From Rhizobium sp. CG5 (lineage in GTDB: Bacteria > Pseudomonadota > Alphaproteobacteria > Rhizobiales > Rhizobiaceae): a stretch of 64,000 nucleotides of DNA. The position numbers were made by a program, and so were the translations under genes. The DNA lies in NCBI RefSeq assembly GCF_023701945.1, contig NZ_JABAEF010000007.1, positions 1 to 64,000 on the forward strand, in the 5' to 3' direction. Shown one piece after another: positions 1-8,585 of this stretch (position 1 is its first letter; each line of letters starts with the position of its first letter). Below the pieces are notes generated by a model, which worked only from the letters and a program-made list of their open reading frames with translations, ran no database searches and was not told where the DNA came from.

Positions 1-48
1 GACGGGGGTAGTGGTCTGCGCCTGAGTTTGATCTGCTGTTATCGGCAT
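1..48 (-). CDS. Start of a gene running off the window (partial)
   Basis: Only the first 16 codons are inside the window (MPITADQTQAQTTTPV). An ATG at 48-46 on the minus strand is preceded by a good Shine-Dalgarno GGAGG (59-55) with a 6-nt spacer. It lies about 130 nt downstream of ridA in the same direction, so it is probably the next gene of the tctCBA-ridA operon. The product cannot be identified from so few residues. Confidence 0.5.
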   Translation of the reverse strand, partial: MPITADQTQAQTTTPV

Positions 49-180
49 GATTGGCCTCCAGAGAGTTTTCTAGCGACCTCACTCTGCCACGGTGCAGGCC
101 GCTACTCACCCCTGATGGGATCTCAAGGCGAATCATGCAAAGGCTGCCCCATTCTTTGATGCGGTCAACGCATTGAGCAG

Positions 181-564
181 TCATTCGACACACAAGATGA
201 CAGCCTCAATTTCAACGTTGGCGGCTTTTGGGAGCGCGCTGACCTCGAAACATGCGCGGGCGGGAAAAGGCGCATGGAAAAAGCGGGCATATTCTTCGTT
301 CAGTTCACCGAATTTCGACATGTCCGTAATCAAAACGGTCGTCTTGACGGTTCTGGAAAGGTCGGTTCCTGCTGCTTTGGCGATCGCGGCTATGTTGGCA
401 AGGCATTGGCGCAACTGTAGCACCGGGTCATCTGAGACGATTGCCCCGGTTTCCGGATCGAGAGGCAACTGGCCGGAGACGAAGAGCATCTGCCCACACC
501 GGATGGCTTGAGAGAAGGGGCCGACGGCGGCGGGGGCGTCAGCGGTGGCTACGGGAGTAAGCAT
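181..564 (-). CDS. RidA/YjgF family enamine/imine deaminase
   Basis: A 127-residue protein, the normal length for RidA (YjgF/YER057c/UK114). The N-terminal GPFSQAI segment, LFVSGQLPLDP, the internal KTTVLITDM strand and the closing RACFEVSALPKAANVEIEA stretch are family landmarks; the Arg before the Cys corresponds to the conserved active-site arginine. RidA enzymes hydrolyse reactive enamine/imine intermediates made by PLP enzymes or amino-acid oxidases in the cytoplasm. The start is supported by AGGAAAAC just upstream. It sits 29 nt after tctA and is probably cotranscribed with the importer and the D-glutamate-cyclase-like gene. A substrate-specific subfamily member is possible, so no particular imine is proposed. 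Confidence 0.85.
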   Translation of the reverse strand: MLTPVATADAPAAVGPFSQAIRCGQMLFVSGQLPLDPETGAIVSDDPVLQLRQCLANIAAIAKAAGTDLSRTVKTTVLITDMSKFGELNEEYARFFHAPFPARACFEVSALPKAANVEIEAVILCVE

Positions 565-593
565 GGTGTTTTCCTATTCCGGGTGAAGAAGGT

Positions 594-2099
594 CTATTCG
601 CTGCCTTCGGCAAAGATTGCGGCGCGCTTGCGCCGCACGCCAGGCAGCGCAATGAAGATCAGCGCGATGAGGGCAAGGGAGAGAAGGGTGAGGCTGATCG
701 GGCTCGCCACGAGCGCGGACCAGTCGCCGCGGGAAAAGATCAAAGCCCGGCGCAAATTCTCCTCCAGCATCGGTCCGAGGATAAAACCCATCAGGAAGGG
801 GGCGGGTTCGCAATCGAGCTTGACGAGAACGTATCCCAACAGTCCGAAGCCGCTCAGCAACGCGAGATCGACGAGGCTGAGGTTGATCGAATAGACGCCA
901 ATGGCGCTGAACAGCAGGATGGCCGGAAACATGAAGTGATAGGGAGTGGAGAGAAGTTTCACCCACAGGCCAACCAGCGGCAGATTCAAGACAAGCAGTA
1001 TCAGGTTGCCGACCCACATGGATGCGATCAGACCCCAGAACAAGCTGGGATTGGTGGTCATTACACTTGGACCAGGCTGGATGCCCTGGATCATCAGGGC
1101 GCCGATCATCAGGGCCATGACGCCGTTACCTGGGATGCCGAGTGTCAGCATCGGGATGAAAGATGTCTGCGCACCGGCATTGTTGGCGGCTTCGGGGCCG
1201 GCAACGCCTTCGATGGCGCCATTTCCGAACCTGACAGGGCCTTTCGAAAGCTTCTTTTCCAGAGTGTAGGACGCGAATGAAGACAGCGTCGCGCCGCCGC
1301 CCGGCAACACGCCCATCAGGGAGCCGAGGCCGGTACCCCGCAGAATAGGCATGGCCATCCGCTTGAAGTCGTCACGTGAGGGTACGAGACTGCTGACGCG
1401 GCTGATCGAGGCGGGCGTGCCGCCGGATTCAAGGTTACGAAGGATTTCTGCAATTCCGTAAATGCCCGTGGCAAATGCAACGAAATTAATGCCGTCGTAG
1501 AGATCCGGTATGTTGAACGTGAAGCGCTCGAGTCCGGTATAGACGTCAGCCCCGGCAATTCCGAACAGCAGTCCCAGCACGATCATCGCAATGGCCTTCA
1601 GCACCGGTCCATTGGCGAGCGTGACCGACAGGATCAGGCCGAAGACGATCAAGGCGAAATATTCAGGCGGGCCGAACCGCAGCGCCATTTCACCAAGCGG
1701 GATGGCAAAGGCGGCAACCACCAGGGTTGCGATTGTACCGGCAACGAACGAACCGATTGCCGCCGTTGCAAGAGCCACGCCAGCTCGCCCCTGCCGCGCC
1801 ATCTTGTAACCATCGATCGCCGTCACTGCGGACGATGCTTCGCCGGGAAGGTTGACGAGAATGGCAGTGGTCGAGCCGCCATATTGCGCGCCATAGTAGA
1901 TACCGGCGAGCATGATAAGCGATGTCGACGCATCAAGGCCGAACGTGACCGGCAGGAGAAGCGCGATCGTCGCCGTCGGACCAATACCGGGAAGTACGCC
2001 GATCAGTGTCCCGAGTAGGCAGCCAAGAAAGCAGTAAAAGAGGTTGTCCATGGTCAGGGCCGTCTGGAGGCCGAGCACAAGGTTCGCAACGAGGTCCAT
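594..2099 (-). CDS. Tripartite tricarboxylate transporter large membrane subunit TctA
   Basis: A 501-residue hydrophobic protein starting MDLVANLVLGL. An in-frame ATG at 2342 would add 81 residues without hydrophobic or family character that overlap tctB, so 2099 is preferred. The TctA signature LIGVLPGIGPTAT is near residue 30, and a second glycine-rich loop (GVLPGGGATLSSF) lies in the second half, as expected for the internally duplicated, roughly 12-helix channel subunit. Together with TctB and TctC it forms a sodium- or proton-coupled secondary importer for a carboxylate in the inner membrane. tctB ends 20 nt upstream. The substrate is not predictable from sequence; the neighbouring D-glutamate-cyclase-like gene hints at an amino-acid derivative or 5-oxo compound. 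Confidence 0.9.
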   Translation of the reverse strand: MDLVANLVLGLQTALTMDNLFYCFLGCLLGTLIGVLPGIGPTATIALLLPVTFGLDASTSLIMLAGIYYGAQYGGSTTAILVNLPGEASSAVTAIDGYKMARQGRAGVALATAAIGSFVAGTIATLVVAAFAIPLGEMALRFGPPEYFALIVFGLILSVTLANGPVLKAIAMIVLGLLFGIAGADVYTGLERFTFNIPDLYDGINFVAFATGIYGIAEILRNLESGGTPASISRVSSLVPSRDDFKRMAMPILRGTGLGSLMGVLPGGGATLSSFASYTLEKKLSKGPVRFGNGAIEGVAGPEAANNAGAQTSFIPMLTLGIPGNGVMALMIGALMIQGIQPGPSVMTTNPSLFWGLIASMWVGNLILLVLNLPLVGLWVKLLSTPYHFMFPAILLFSAIGVYSINLSLVDLALLSGFGLLGYVLVKLDCEPAPFLMGFILGPMLEENLRRALIFSRGDWSALVASPISLTLLSLALIALIFIALPGVRRKRAAIFAEGSE

Positions 2100-2119
2100 G
2101 ATCGCGGTTCCTAGTGTGG

Positions 2120-2593
2120 TTAGAATGGCATCCAGCGGGGGAAGGCCGGCAGGGGAAGGCCGAGGCCCCAGATAAAGATTGCCGTCGTTGCGATCGCGAG
2201 GACGAACGAAGTGGCGATCCGGACCGGCATCCGCATGCCGGATGCGGCGAGCGTTCCCACGAATGCAGCAATGGCGGACGCCGGAAGAAAGCCGAGAGGG
2301 CGCACCAGCACCCCAAAAACCAGTGGCGTCAGCAGCGCACAAACGAAACGCGAAGGCCGAACGACGGTCATCACGTCACCGGATGTCACGGCCCCTCGAA
2401 CCGCCACCGCGAAACCGATACAGGCGAGCAAGCTTGAAAGGATCAGAGGAAAGAAGCCAGGTCCCATCTGCGCCGCGTTTCCGAACGGATAAAACCATGA
2501 GATTCCGCCGAAAGCAGCCGCGAAAGCCACGAGCAAGCTGCCTGCGACGAGATCCTTTTTCACGCAAACGGTAGGGGTATCAGTATCGGTCAT
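2120..2593 (-). CDS. Tripartite tricarboxylate transporter small membrane subunit TctB
   Basis: A 157-residue protein with four predicted membrane segments: about residues 15-35, 47-65, 83-100 and 110-150, the last a split pair. The motif GNAAQMGPGFFPLILSSLL after the first helix is typical of TctB, the poorly conserved four-helix partner of TctA. It lies between tctC (65-nt gap holding a hairpin) and tctA (20-nt gap), the usual C-B-A order. Identification rests on the motif and the context. Confidence 0.85.
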   Translation of the reverse strand: MTDTDTPTVCVKKDLVAGSLLVAFAAAFGGISWFYPFGNAAQMGPGFFPLILSSLLACIGFAVAVRGAVTSGDVMTVVRPSRFVCALLTPLVFGVLVRPLGFLPASAIAAFVGTLAASGMRMPVRIATSFVLAIATTAIFIWGLGLPLPAFPRWMPF

Positions 2594-2613
2594 GATTGGG
2601 TCCTTAAGACAAA

Positions 2614-2639
2614 GGGGCTGCGATGCGAAATGCAGCCCC
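2614..2639 (-). terminator. Attenuator-like hairpin between tctC and tctB
   Basis: A perfect 8-bp stem (GGGGCTGC/GCAGCCCC) with a 10-nt loop. Read on the minus strand it is followed by TTTGTC. Its place directly after the binding-protein gene fits partial termination or mRNA stabilisation, which would give more TctC than TctA/B. A full U-tract is missing, so strong termination is unlikely. Confidence 0.55.
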
Positions 2640-2658
2640 TGGCGGCTCAGGTCGAGCC

Positions 2659-3630
2659 CTATTTCGCAGCGAGATCAAGCCGCTTGATCAGCGCCGAGAA
2701 TGTCTCGCCTTCGCTTGCTATCGTTTTACGGGCCTCATCGGGCGAACTGGCCACCACCGTCGCACCAAGTTTGGCCAAACGGTCCTTGACCTCCGGCTTG
2801 GCAAGGATCTTGACGACCTCTGCGTTCAGTCGGTCGATGACAGCTTTCGGCGTCCCGGCCGGGGCGAGCATTGCGCTCCAGGAGCTTGCATTATAATCGC
2901 CGTAGCCGGACTCCGCTACCGTCGGCACGTCCGGAAATTCCGGCGAACGTTCCTTGCCGCCCACGGCGAGCAGCTTCAATCGCCCCTGACGAACAAGGCC
3001 GCTCACCGAGGGCAATGTGTCAAAGGCCATTGTCGCCACGCCGCTGATTAGATCCGGATGGGCCGCCGCGCTGCCGGCATAGGGCGCATGCACCATGTCC
3101 AACCCGGCAATATCCAGAAACCACTCGGAGAAGATATGGACGTTACTGCCGATGCCGGCGGAGGCAAACCCAAGCTGGCCGGGTCGCTGCTTCACATATT
3201 CGACGAATTCGGCCAGGGAATTCACCGGCAGCGCGGCCGGCACGACCAGGCCGACCTGCGTGCGGGCCATCAGTGAAATCGGCTCAAAACTGGTGGCCGG
3301 GTCGTAGGGGAGGTTGGGTATCAAAGCCTTGCCGAGAACATGGGACTGAACCACGACTTCGAGCGTGTAGCCATCAGGCTCGGCGCGGGCCACGAAGGTG
3401 CTGCCAATGGAGCCGTTGGCGCCGGGACGGTTTTCGACGATGACCGGCTGACCGAGCGCCGGGGAGAGGTGTTCTGCCACCAGGCGGGCGGTAATGTCGC
3501 CCTGTCCGCCCGGAGCATACGGCACGATGATCTGAATGGTTCGGTCTGGATAGGTTTGGGCGGCGGTCTGGCCGGTCACGCCGGCAAGTAAGCCGAACGT
3601 GAGGGCTGCAGCCTTGACGAGTTTTTGCAT
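2659..3630 (-). CDS. Tripartite tricarboxylate transporter substrate-binding protein (Bug/TctC family)
   Basis: A 323-residue periplasmic binding protein with a Sec signal peptide, probably cleaved after about residue 24 (VTGQTAAQ-TYPDR). YPDRTIQIIVPYAPGGQGD is the hallmark first strand and ligand-carboxylate loop of the Bug/TctC family; later family features include VVENRPGANGSIG and the penultimate VPTVAESG. Length is normal. It captures the substrate for TctA/TctB. The asparagine-for-aspartate pattern that marks aspartate-binding Bug proteins cannot be judged here, so the ligand is left open. It is 12 nt downstream of the D-glutamate-cyclase-like gene and is probably cotranscribed with it. 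Confidence 0.9.
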   Translation of the reverse strand: MQKLVKAAALTFGLLAGVTGQTAAQTYPDRTIQIIVPYAPGGQGDITARLVAEHLSPALGQPVIVENRPGANGSIGSTFVARAEPDGYTLEVVVQSHVLGKALIPNLPYDPATSFEPISLMARTQVGLVVPAALPVNSLAEFVEYVKQRPGQLGFASAGIGSNVHIFSEWFLDIAGLDMVHAPYAGSAAAHPDLISGVATMAFDTLPSVSGLVRQGRLKLLAVGGKERSPEFPDVPTVAESGYGDYNASSWSAMLAPAGTPKAVIDRLNAEVVKILAKPEVKDRLAKLGATVVASSPDEARKTIASEGETFSALIKRLDLAAK

Positions 3631-3642
3631 GGAATTCCCCTG

Positions 3643-4680
3643 TTATCGTTTCATTTGGCCGTGGGAAAGCCCGCGGTCGGGCTCACCGATGTTGAGGCGC
3701 ACCATGTCTCTGAGCAGCTGGACAATTGCCATCGAGCTCTCCCCTTCCGTGCCGTCGACGATGAAGCGGGAGGTGCAGTAGCGCATTTCCCAGCCGCCGG
3801 CATCGAGGCAGGCCGTGATGATGCGTTTTTCGAGTTCCGGCGTCTGTACGAGATCCTGCTTCTTGAGCAGGAAGCCGAGCATGGCGGCTACGCCATAAGC
3901 ACCCCAGTTGGATACCGAGGCAGGCAGGAAGATATCGGTGGCCGTGACGGTAATTGCGCCGCCCGGCTTGTCGGTTTGGGTCTCGCGGCCGTAGGGATGG
4001 AAATCCTGCATGAATGGATGGATGCGGCCAAAGCCGATCTCATTGCCGTTGTCGCCGATACCAATGGTGAGGATACCCTGTTCGGTCGCCTTGTCGATCA
4101 GCGGTGCGACATTGACGCAGCCTTCCGGCGCAACGCCGGTCGAATAATGGACGATGCCACTCTCGTTCGGGCCAAGGCGCTCTATGGTGATGATGGCTTT
4201 CGGCTTCATTTCCTCAAGCAGATTGGTGGCCCAGCTATCGATTTCCGCCTGATCTTCCGGTGCGGTAACGATGGCACCGCCCATGCGGCGCGTCTTGGCA
4301 AGATGGTAGTCCCGGATCATGATGCCCGCGGCATTGCTGGACGCCACCATGGGTGGGGCATGGCACACTTCGGTGACATAGACGGGAACAGCTTTCAGCC
4401 CCCAATAAAGAGCCCGGGCAAGCGCTGCCGCGCCGGGAGGGCCATCGCTTTCGCCGTTTGGAACTTCAGGCGCATAACCGGCGCCTGTGACGATGAATAC
4501 AACGTCGCCTTCGCCGACACGCTCCACCAGTGCTTCGGCAGCCCGGGCGGTGATCGGGCGCCCGCCGCCTTCACGCCGTGCTTCCTTGTAGATCGGTGCG
4601 ATGATGTTGTGGTTCATGCCGCGATTGCGCATTTCCACGGTGACGAGGCGGTCTACATATTCGCCGATGATATCTGGCAT
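3643..4680 (-). CDS. D-glutamate cyclase-like protein (DUF4392 family)
   Basis: A 345-residue soluble protein. The central segment GIGDNGNEIGFGRI near residue 210 and the earlier VVFIVTGAGYAPE and ITIERLGPNESGIVHY blocks match the D-glutamate cyclase domain (DUF4392), known from human DGLUCY, which reversibly converts D-glutamate to 5-oxo-D-proline. Here the domain stands alone without the N-terminal DUF1445 domain. It is the first gene of the tctCBA-ridA operon and is divergent from a LysR gene, so it probably acts on the imported compound or its product. The reaction is inferred from family; related lactam/amino-acid chemistry is equally possible. The start has no strong Shine-Dalgarno. Confidence 0.72.
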   Translation of the reverse strand: MPDIIGEYVDRLVTVEMRNRGMNHNIIAPIYKEARREGGGRPITARAAEALVERVGEGDVVFIVTGAGYAPEVPNGESDGPPGAAALARALYWGLKAVPVYVTEVCHAPPMVASSNAAGIMIRDYHLAKTRRMGGAIVTAPEDQAEIDSWATNLLEEMKPKAIITIERLGPNESGIVHYSTGVAPEGCVNVAPLIDKATEQGILTIGIGDNGNEIGFGRIHPFMQDFHPYGRETQTDKPGGAITVTATDIFLPASVSNWGAYGVAAMLGFLLKKQDLVQTPELEKRIITACLDAGGWEMRYCTSRFIVDGTEGESSMAIVQLLRDMVRLNIGEPDRGLSHGQMKR

Positions 4681-4844
4681 TTGGGTCTCATAAGTGGCTA
4701 GAACTTCCCAAAGCTAATGATAGCAGCCGGACATTTGCCAATCGAATTATCGCATCAAGCATCAGCTTTTCGAATACGGGCGGCCAGAATTTTTCGTAGT
4801 TTTAAGGGTGCTGACATTTCTGCATAAAAAATATACACGGCTAT
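4681..4844. promoter_or_regulatory. Divergent intergenic region between the tct operon and lysR
   Basis: This 164-nt AT-rich stretch separates two divergent start codons and must hold the promoters for both directions. LysR proteins commonly bind such regions at T-N11-A boxes; no single convincing box can be singled out by eye. Confidence 0.45.
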
Positions 4845-5750
4845 ATGCGCACATTAAATCACCGCCAGCTGATGGGATTTCGGGCCGTCATGATCACCGG
4901 CAGTATGACGGGAGCCGGTCGTATCCTGCATCTGAGCCAGCCAGCCGTCACGAGGCTCATCAAGGATCTGGAGCAGGAGCTGCAGCTCGCTTTATTCACA
5001 CGCTCCGGATCCGCCGTGAAGCCGACCCCACAAGCCCTTGATTTATTTCGTGAAGTTGAGCGTTATTTCGATGGTGTGGAGCGTATAGTCGAGACTGCGC
5101 GTCATCTGCGCGATCGTCGCGGCGGGCGGCTGAGGGTCGCGGCGATGCCGACGCTGTCTTCCCGCTCGCTTCCCGAGGCTATCCGACGGTTCAAGGCGAT
5201 CGAGCCTCAAGTCGATTTTTTCATTCACTCCGACACGTCGCATCACATCATCGATGCCGTATTGAGAAACGAATTCGACGTCGGGTTCGGGCGCGTGCCG
5301 CCGGAGCGCACAGATATCGAGCACCTGCCGATGCCCACCTCATCGGCAATCTGCCTCCTGCCACGGCACCATCACCTTGCAAAAAAGCAGTCTATTTCCG
5401 TCTCCGATCTTCAAGGTGAGCCGCTTATCGCGTTGGGAACGAGCAGTCTCCTTCGTCTTCAGATCGAAAGTGCTCTTGAGGCGGGAGGAATTCGGTCGGG
5501 GGCCACGATCCAGACATTGTATTCGAACACCGTGCCCAGCTATGTGGCGGCAGGCCTCGGCATTGCCGTCACGGACATATTTTCGGTTCTGGGCGCCGAC
5601 AGGACGAATATCGAAATTAGACCCTTTACGCCGCAGCTGACATTCGATTTTTCGGCGATCTATCCGCCCGGCGAACGATCACCACTGGCAATCGCTTTCG
5701 CGCGTCTCATGCGCGCCGTCGTGCAGAGCGACATTAATGAGATCGGTTAA
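4845..5750 (+). CDS. LysR-family transcriptional regulator
   Basis: A 301-residue protein. Residues 1-60 form the winged helix-turn-helix: RQLMGFRAVMITGSMTGAGR, then SQPAVTRLIKDLEQEL and LFTRSG, the standard LysR pattern. The remainder is a two-lobe effector-binding domain (LRVAAMPTLSSRSLPEAI opens lobe 1). It is transcribed away from the D-glutamate-cyclase/tct operon and is the natural candidate regulator of that operon, with an operon substrate or metabolite as coinducer. That role is inferred from position only. Confidence 0.88.
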   Translation: MRTLNHRQLMGFRAVMITGSMTGAGRILHLSQPAVTRLIKDLEQELQLALFTRSGSAVKPTPQALDLFREVERYFDGVERIVETARHLRDRRGGRLRVAAMPTLSSRSLPEAIRRFKAIEPQVDFFIHSDTSHHIIDAVLRNEFDVGFGRVPPERTDIEHLPMPTSSAICLLPRHHHLAKKQSISVSDLQGEPLIALGTSSLLRLQIESALEAGGIRSGATIQTLYSNTVPSYVAAGLGIAVTDIFSVLGADRTNIEIRPFTPQLTFDFSAIYPPGERSPLAIAFARLMRAVVQSDINEIG

Positions 5751-5948
5751 CCGGTTTGCAGGTGCCAGCCGCACTTGCAGCTCTCAATAAGCTCAGAGGA
5801 ATTCAACGGTCAAATATCGTGCGTTTGCACCAGCCGTCATGCATTGAAACCAGCAATCCTTGGTTCTTTGGTTCGGTGCCCATCAAGGCGGTGTCTTTTT
5901 CGCTGTGGTGCATTCCGGTGCAAGCGATAACGAACCCCTGATTCGCTT

Positions 5949-5990
5949 CATGACCAGAGTGGCGACCTGTCAGCCACCATCTGAGTCATG
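5949..5990. terminator. Structured inverted repeat between convergent genes
   Basis: A 42-nt imperfect inverted repeat made of three nested paired blocks: CATGAC/GTCATG, CAG/CTG and GTGGC/GCCAC around a 9-nt loop. It sits between the 3' ends of the LysR gene and the leftward importer operon, the right place for a bidirectional transcription end, though it lacks a T-tract on either side. The rest of 5751-5999 holds no gene that I can support. Confidence 0.45.
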
Positions 5991-5999
5991 CGCCGTTTG

Positions 6000-6524
6000 T
6001 TATTTGACATCCAAAGCGACAACGGAAGCATTGTAGATTTGCTCTGCAACCAGTGGCCGCAGTCGGTTCGCCATTTCAGCTTTCAGGGCTTCGTGGCGCA
6101 AGACGTCCTCTGCTGTCTTATCCATCTTGGCGCCAAGGGTCACAAACTCCTCCCTGACATGCCCGGGTTTTATCACTGCTTGCACTGTCTTGCCGCGATA
6201 TGTGAAGCGGAAGACATAAGGCCCTGGATGGTCGCTGATGACGTCCTTGCCGCCAATCGACTTATCAACGACAAGACGTCCGTCAGTCAGGGCGCGCGTC
6301 ACCATCTCGAGCGCATCCCGGCCGCCGGGACCGGAGAATGCCGTCAGTACCGAAATTTCCCGCCTTTCCAATGGCATATCGGACAGCAGTGGAAACGCGG
6401 CCTGCATCGCTTTCAATCCATGTACCACGCCACCAGGAAATCCGCCGCCGTGATAGGCGTTGATGTCGTTGAAGGAAAAGGTCAGATCCTTACCGTTTTC
6501 ACGGACCGTGATGGTGTCATACAT
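6000..6524 (-). CDS. FmdE-like protein of an ABC importer operon
   Basis: A 174-residue soluble protein. The pattern YHGGGFPGGVVHGLKAMQ near residue 25, followed by FSGPGGRDALEMVTRAL and a RGKTVQAVIKPG strand, resembles the layout of FmdE domains (HG-x-PG-x-G-x-M, G-x-D-x-VT), but the cysteines of canonical FmdE are missing. FmdE domains are associated with molybdenum/tungsten enzymes in methanogens and with metal uptake loci elsewhere. It is the last gene of the importer operon and overlaps the preceding gene by 8 nt, so it is translationally coupled. A metal- or cofactor-related role is plausible, not shown. Confidence 0.45.
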   Translation of the reverse strand: MYDTITVRENGKDLTFSFNDINAYHGGGFPGGVVHGLKAMQAAFPLLSDMPLERREISVLTAFSGPGGRDALEMVTRALTDGRLVVDKSIGGKDVISDHPGPYVFRFTYRGKTVQAVIKPGHVREEFVTLGAKMDKTAEDVLRHEALKAEMANRLRPLVAEQIYNASVVALDVK

Positions 6525-7827
6525 CGAGATAAGCCTTTAGGTTCGGCACGAAGCGATCGAGAAACCGCGTTGTGGCCGGCATGAAATGTGATCCGTGATG
6601 GAACATCGGATCGAGCGAGGAAATGATCATCCGGCCGCGCGTCGAAACTGCGTCCTCGTAGAGGATGGCGCGGCCTTCGCCGTCGCAGGCAAGCACGGTC
6701 GCGCCTTCCGGTGGAACAAACCAGCCATGCAGGTGCCACGTCGCGTCCCTGTCGCCGATGCCACGCATCAGCGGGTGGTCCGCTGCGGCATCCGTGACTT
6801 TGACCCCGAGGTTGGCCGAGGGATCGAGCCACCACCACCAATTGGTCGGCGTACCGATGAAATCGATCGCGGGTAACCAGAGATCCGATCGGCTTTCGCC
6901 GAGCGCGACAACGGTTCCACCTGACTGCAGATGCCGCAGGATGGTGCCTTTCTGGGCAATCATGCGATTTGCCGGCGTGCGGCACGGGACCCAGAGCACA
7001 TCATCTGGCTGTAGCACATTGGAAAGCTGCTCCGGCGTGCAGATGATGTCGAAGATGGCTGTATAGGCCGGGCCTTCCAGGCTGCGGATGTGGTAGTAGG
7101 TGCCCGAGGTCGGCGCGACAATGCGCCCGCTCTTCCGGCTGGACATACGTAGGCCGCCATAGCTTTCGACCGGCGCGAGCGGCAAGTCTTCCGCAGCGCT
7201 GGCAGGGCGGAGCGGCCACGGATCGAGGCAGGCTCCACCATTGGTCCAGGCGATGATCCGACGGGTGAGTTCCGGCGCGAGGTTCCATTCATGCCCCATC
7301 GAGCCGAGATCGTTGCCGGCATGGGAGAAGATGCGGCCACCCTTCGGCCGTGCCCAGACCCAGTCAACCGGCACATTTGCCGCTCCCAGCCCGTTGATCG
7401 CAACCGCGCCCTCCGGCAGCGGATTGCAGCCGCGTCCGTAGAAGCCGGCGACACCCTTGTTGGTCTCCAGCATCTTCAGGTCGATGCCCTCAAAAAGGGG
7501 ATGCGGATTGATCGAAGAGAGATCGAAGTCGGCCCGCTTCGGATCGGCGATAGGGCGATACTGTGCCGCGCCGTCGATTAGGGTTCGGACAAAATGCCCA
7601 TTGAAGAACCAACGTCCGCCCGCGTCGAGAAAGGCGGCGATCGCATCCTTCATCGCCAGCATGGCATTCTGGTCGAGCTGATTGTCGGTCACCAGCCCCT
7701 TGTGGGCGCGCAGAATATCAGCCGTGAGGTCTGCCTGGGCGACGATTGTCACTTCGCCACGGGCCGCTGCCTCCCTCACGCTGTCGGAAGGCTCGTCGAA
7801 CGAGGATTTCAGATGGATCGTGGTCAT
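6517..7827 (-). CDS. Two-domain GATase-like (ThuA-like) protein of unknown function
   Basis: A 436-residue soluble protein built from two class I glutamine-amidotransferase-like (ThuA/Rossmann-type) halves. The first spans about residues 25-200 (FLDAGGRWFFNGHFVRT is its strand-turn). The second spans about 235-436, ending RGRMIISSLDPMFHHGSHFM. No catalytic Cys-His-Glu triad can be recognised. The second half is clearly related to the first half of the protein at 10772-11815: both have the WWWxxPxxxLxV, GRxM(I/V)xxLDPxxHxGxxFMPATTRFL and closing segments. Its start codon overlaps the ATPase stop (ATGA), so it is part of the importer operon. Function unknown; sensing or processing the imported ligand would fit. 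Confidence 0.55.
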   Translation of the reverse strand: MTTIHLKSSFDEPSDSVREAAARGEVTIVAQADLTADILRAHKGLVTDNQLDQNAMLAMKDAIAAFLDAGGRWFFNGHFVRTLIDGAAQYRPIADPKRADFDLSSINPHPLFEGIDLKMLETNKGVAGFYGRGCNPLPEGAVAINGLGAANVPVDWVWARPKGGRIFSHAGNDLGSMGHEWNLAPELTRRIIAWTNGGACLDPWPLRPASAAEDLPLAPVESYGGLRMSSRKSGRIVAPTSGTYYHIRSLEGPAYTAIFDIICTPEQLSNVLQPDDVLWVPCRTPANRMIAQKGTILRHLQSGGTVVALGESRSDLWLPAIDFIGTPTNWWWWLDPSANLGVKVTDAAADHPLMRGIGDRDATWHLHGWFVPPEGATVLACDGEGRAILYEDAVSTRGRMIISSLDPMFHHGSHFMPATTRFLDRFVPNLKAYLDV

Positions 7828-8585
7828 GCCGCGACTCCTATTCCGGAGAACGCGGGCAGGATGGCGCGACGCGGTTCACCGGTCGGGCCAGTCACCTCGA
7901 CCCAGCGCATCGGCACACCGTAGAGTTCGGAGAGAAGATCGGGCTGGATCATCTCGGCTACGGTGCCGTGCACCTCGTGCCCACCCGGCATCATGAGCAG
8001 GATATCGTCGGCTGCTGCCAAGGCATGGTTCGGATCATGTGTGGTGAACAGGATCGCCTTGTCTCTTCGCAGCCTCAGCGTGTTCAGAAGTTCCAGCGTG
8101 CGCGATTGATTACCGAGGTCGAGCGCCGAAGTCGGTTCGTCGAAAATCAGCGCAGGCGAACCGGTGGCAAGCGCACGGGCGATCAACACCAGCTGTCGCT
8201 GGCCACCGGACATGCGGTCGTAGCGCATATCCGCCAGGTGGCAGGCAGCCACTTCGATCAGCGCCTCCTGCGCCGCCGCGTGGTCGTCCGCCGAAGGCTG
8301 GCCGAAGAGCCCAAGCCTTGCCGCGCGGCCCATGACGACAACCTCCAGTCCAGACAGTTTGGCCTGCGAGGCGCCGTGCTGCGGCACATAGCCCGCGATC
8401 TTCGGCGCCGTTCGTGCGCCCTCCGCCAGCGGCTGAAAACCGAGCAAGGCGCGCAACAGTGTGGTTTTGCCGCGCCCATTGGGGCCGAGAATCGCCATCG
8501 ATCTACCGATGGGCACGGTGAATGTGATGCCGGAAAACAGCGTGCGACTGCCGAAGGAAACGGATGCGTCGGTAAGCCCGATCAT
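7824..8585 (-). CDS. FecE/FepC-type ABC transporter ATP-binding protein
   Basis: A 253-residue ATPase. Walker A GPNGRGKTTLL near residue 32, signature MSGGQRQLVL, Walker B ALIFDEPTSALD and the switch histidine FTTHDPN are all present. Start MIGLTDASVSFG is chosen because it overlaps the permease stop in an ATGA coupling; a longer in-frame reading would overlap the permease by 420 nt. The family energises uptake of iron-siderophore, haem, cobalamin or molybdate through FecCD-type permeases. It has a C-terminal extension ending in ILPAFSGIGVAA. Confidence 0.9.
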   Translation of the reverse strand: MIGLTDASVSFGSRTLFSGITFTVPIGRSMAILGPNGRGKTTLLRALLGFQPLAEGARTAPKIAGYVPQHGASQAKLSGLEVVVMGRAARLGLFGQPSADDHAAAQEALIEVAACHLADMRYDRMSGGQRQLVLIARALATGSPALIFDEPTSALDLGNQSRTLELLNTLRLRRDKAILFTTHDPNHALAAADDILLMMPGGHEVHGTVAEMIQPDLLSELYGVPMRWVEVTGPTGEPRRAILPAFSGIGVAA

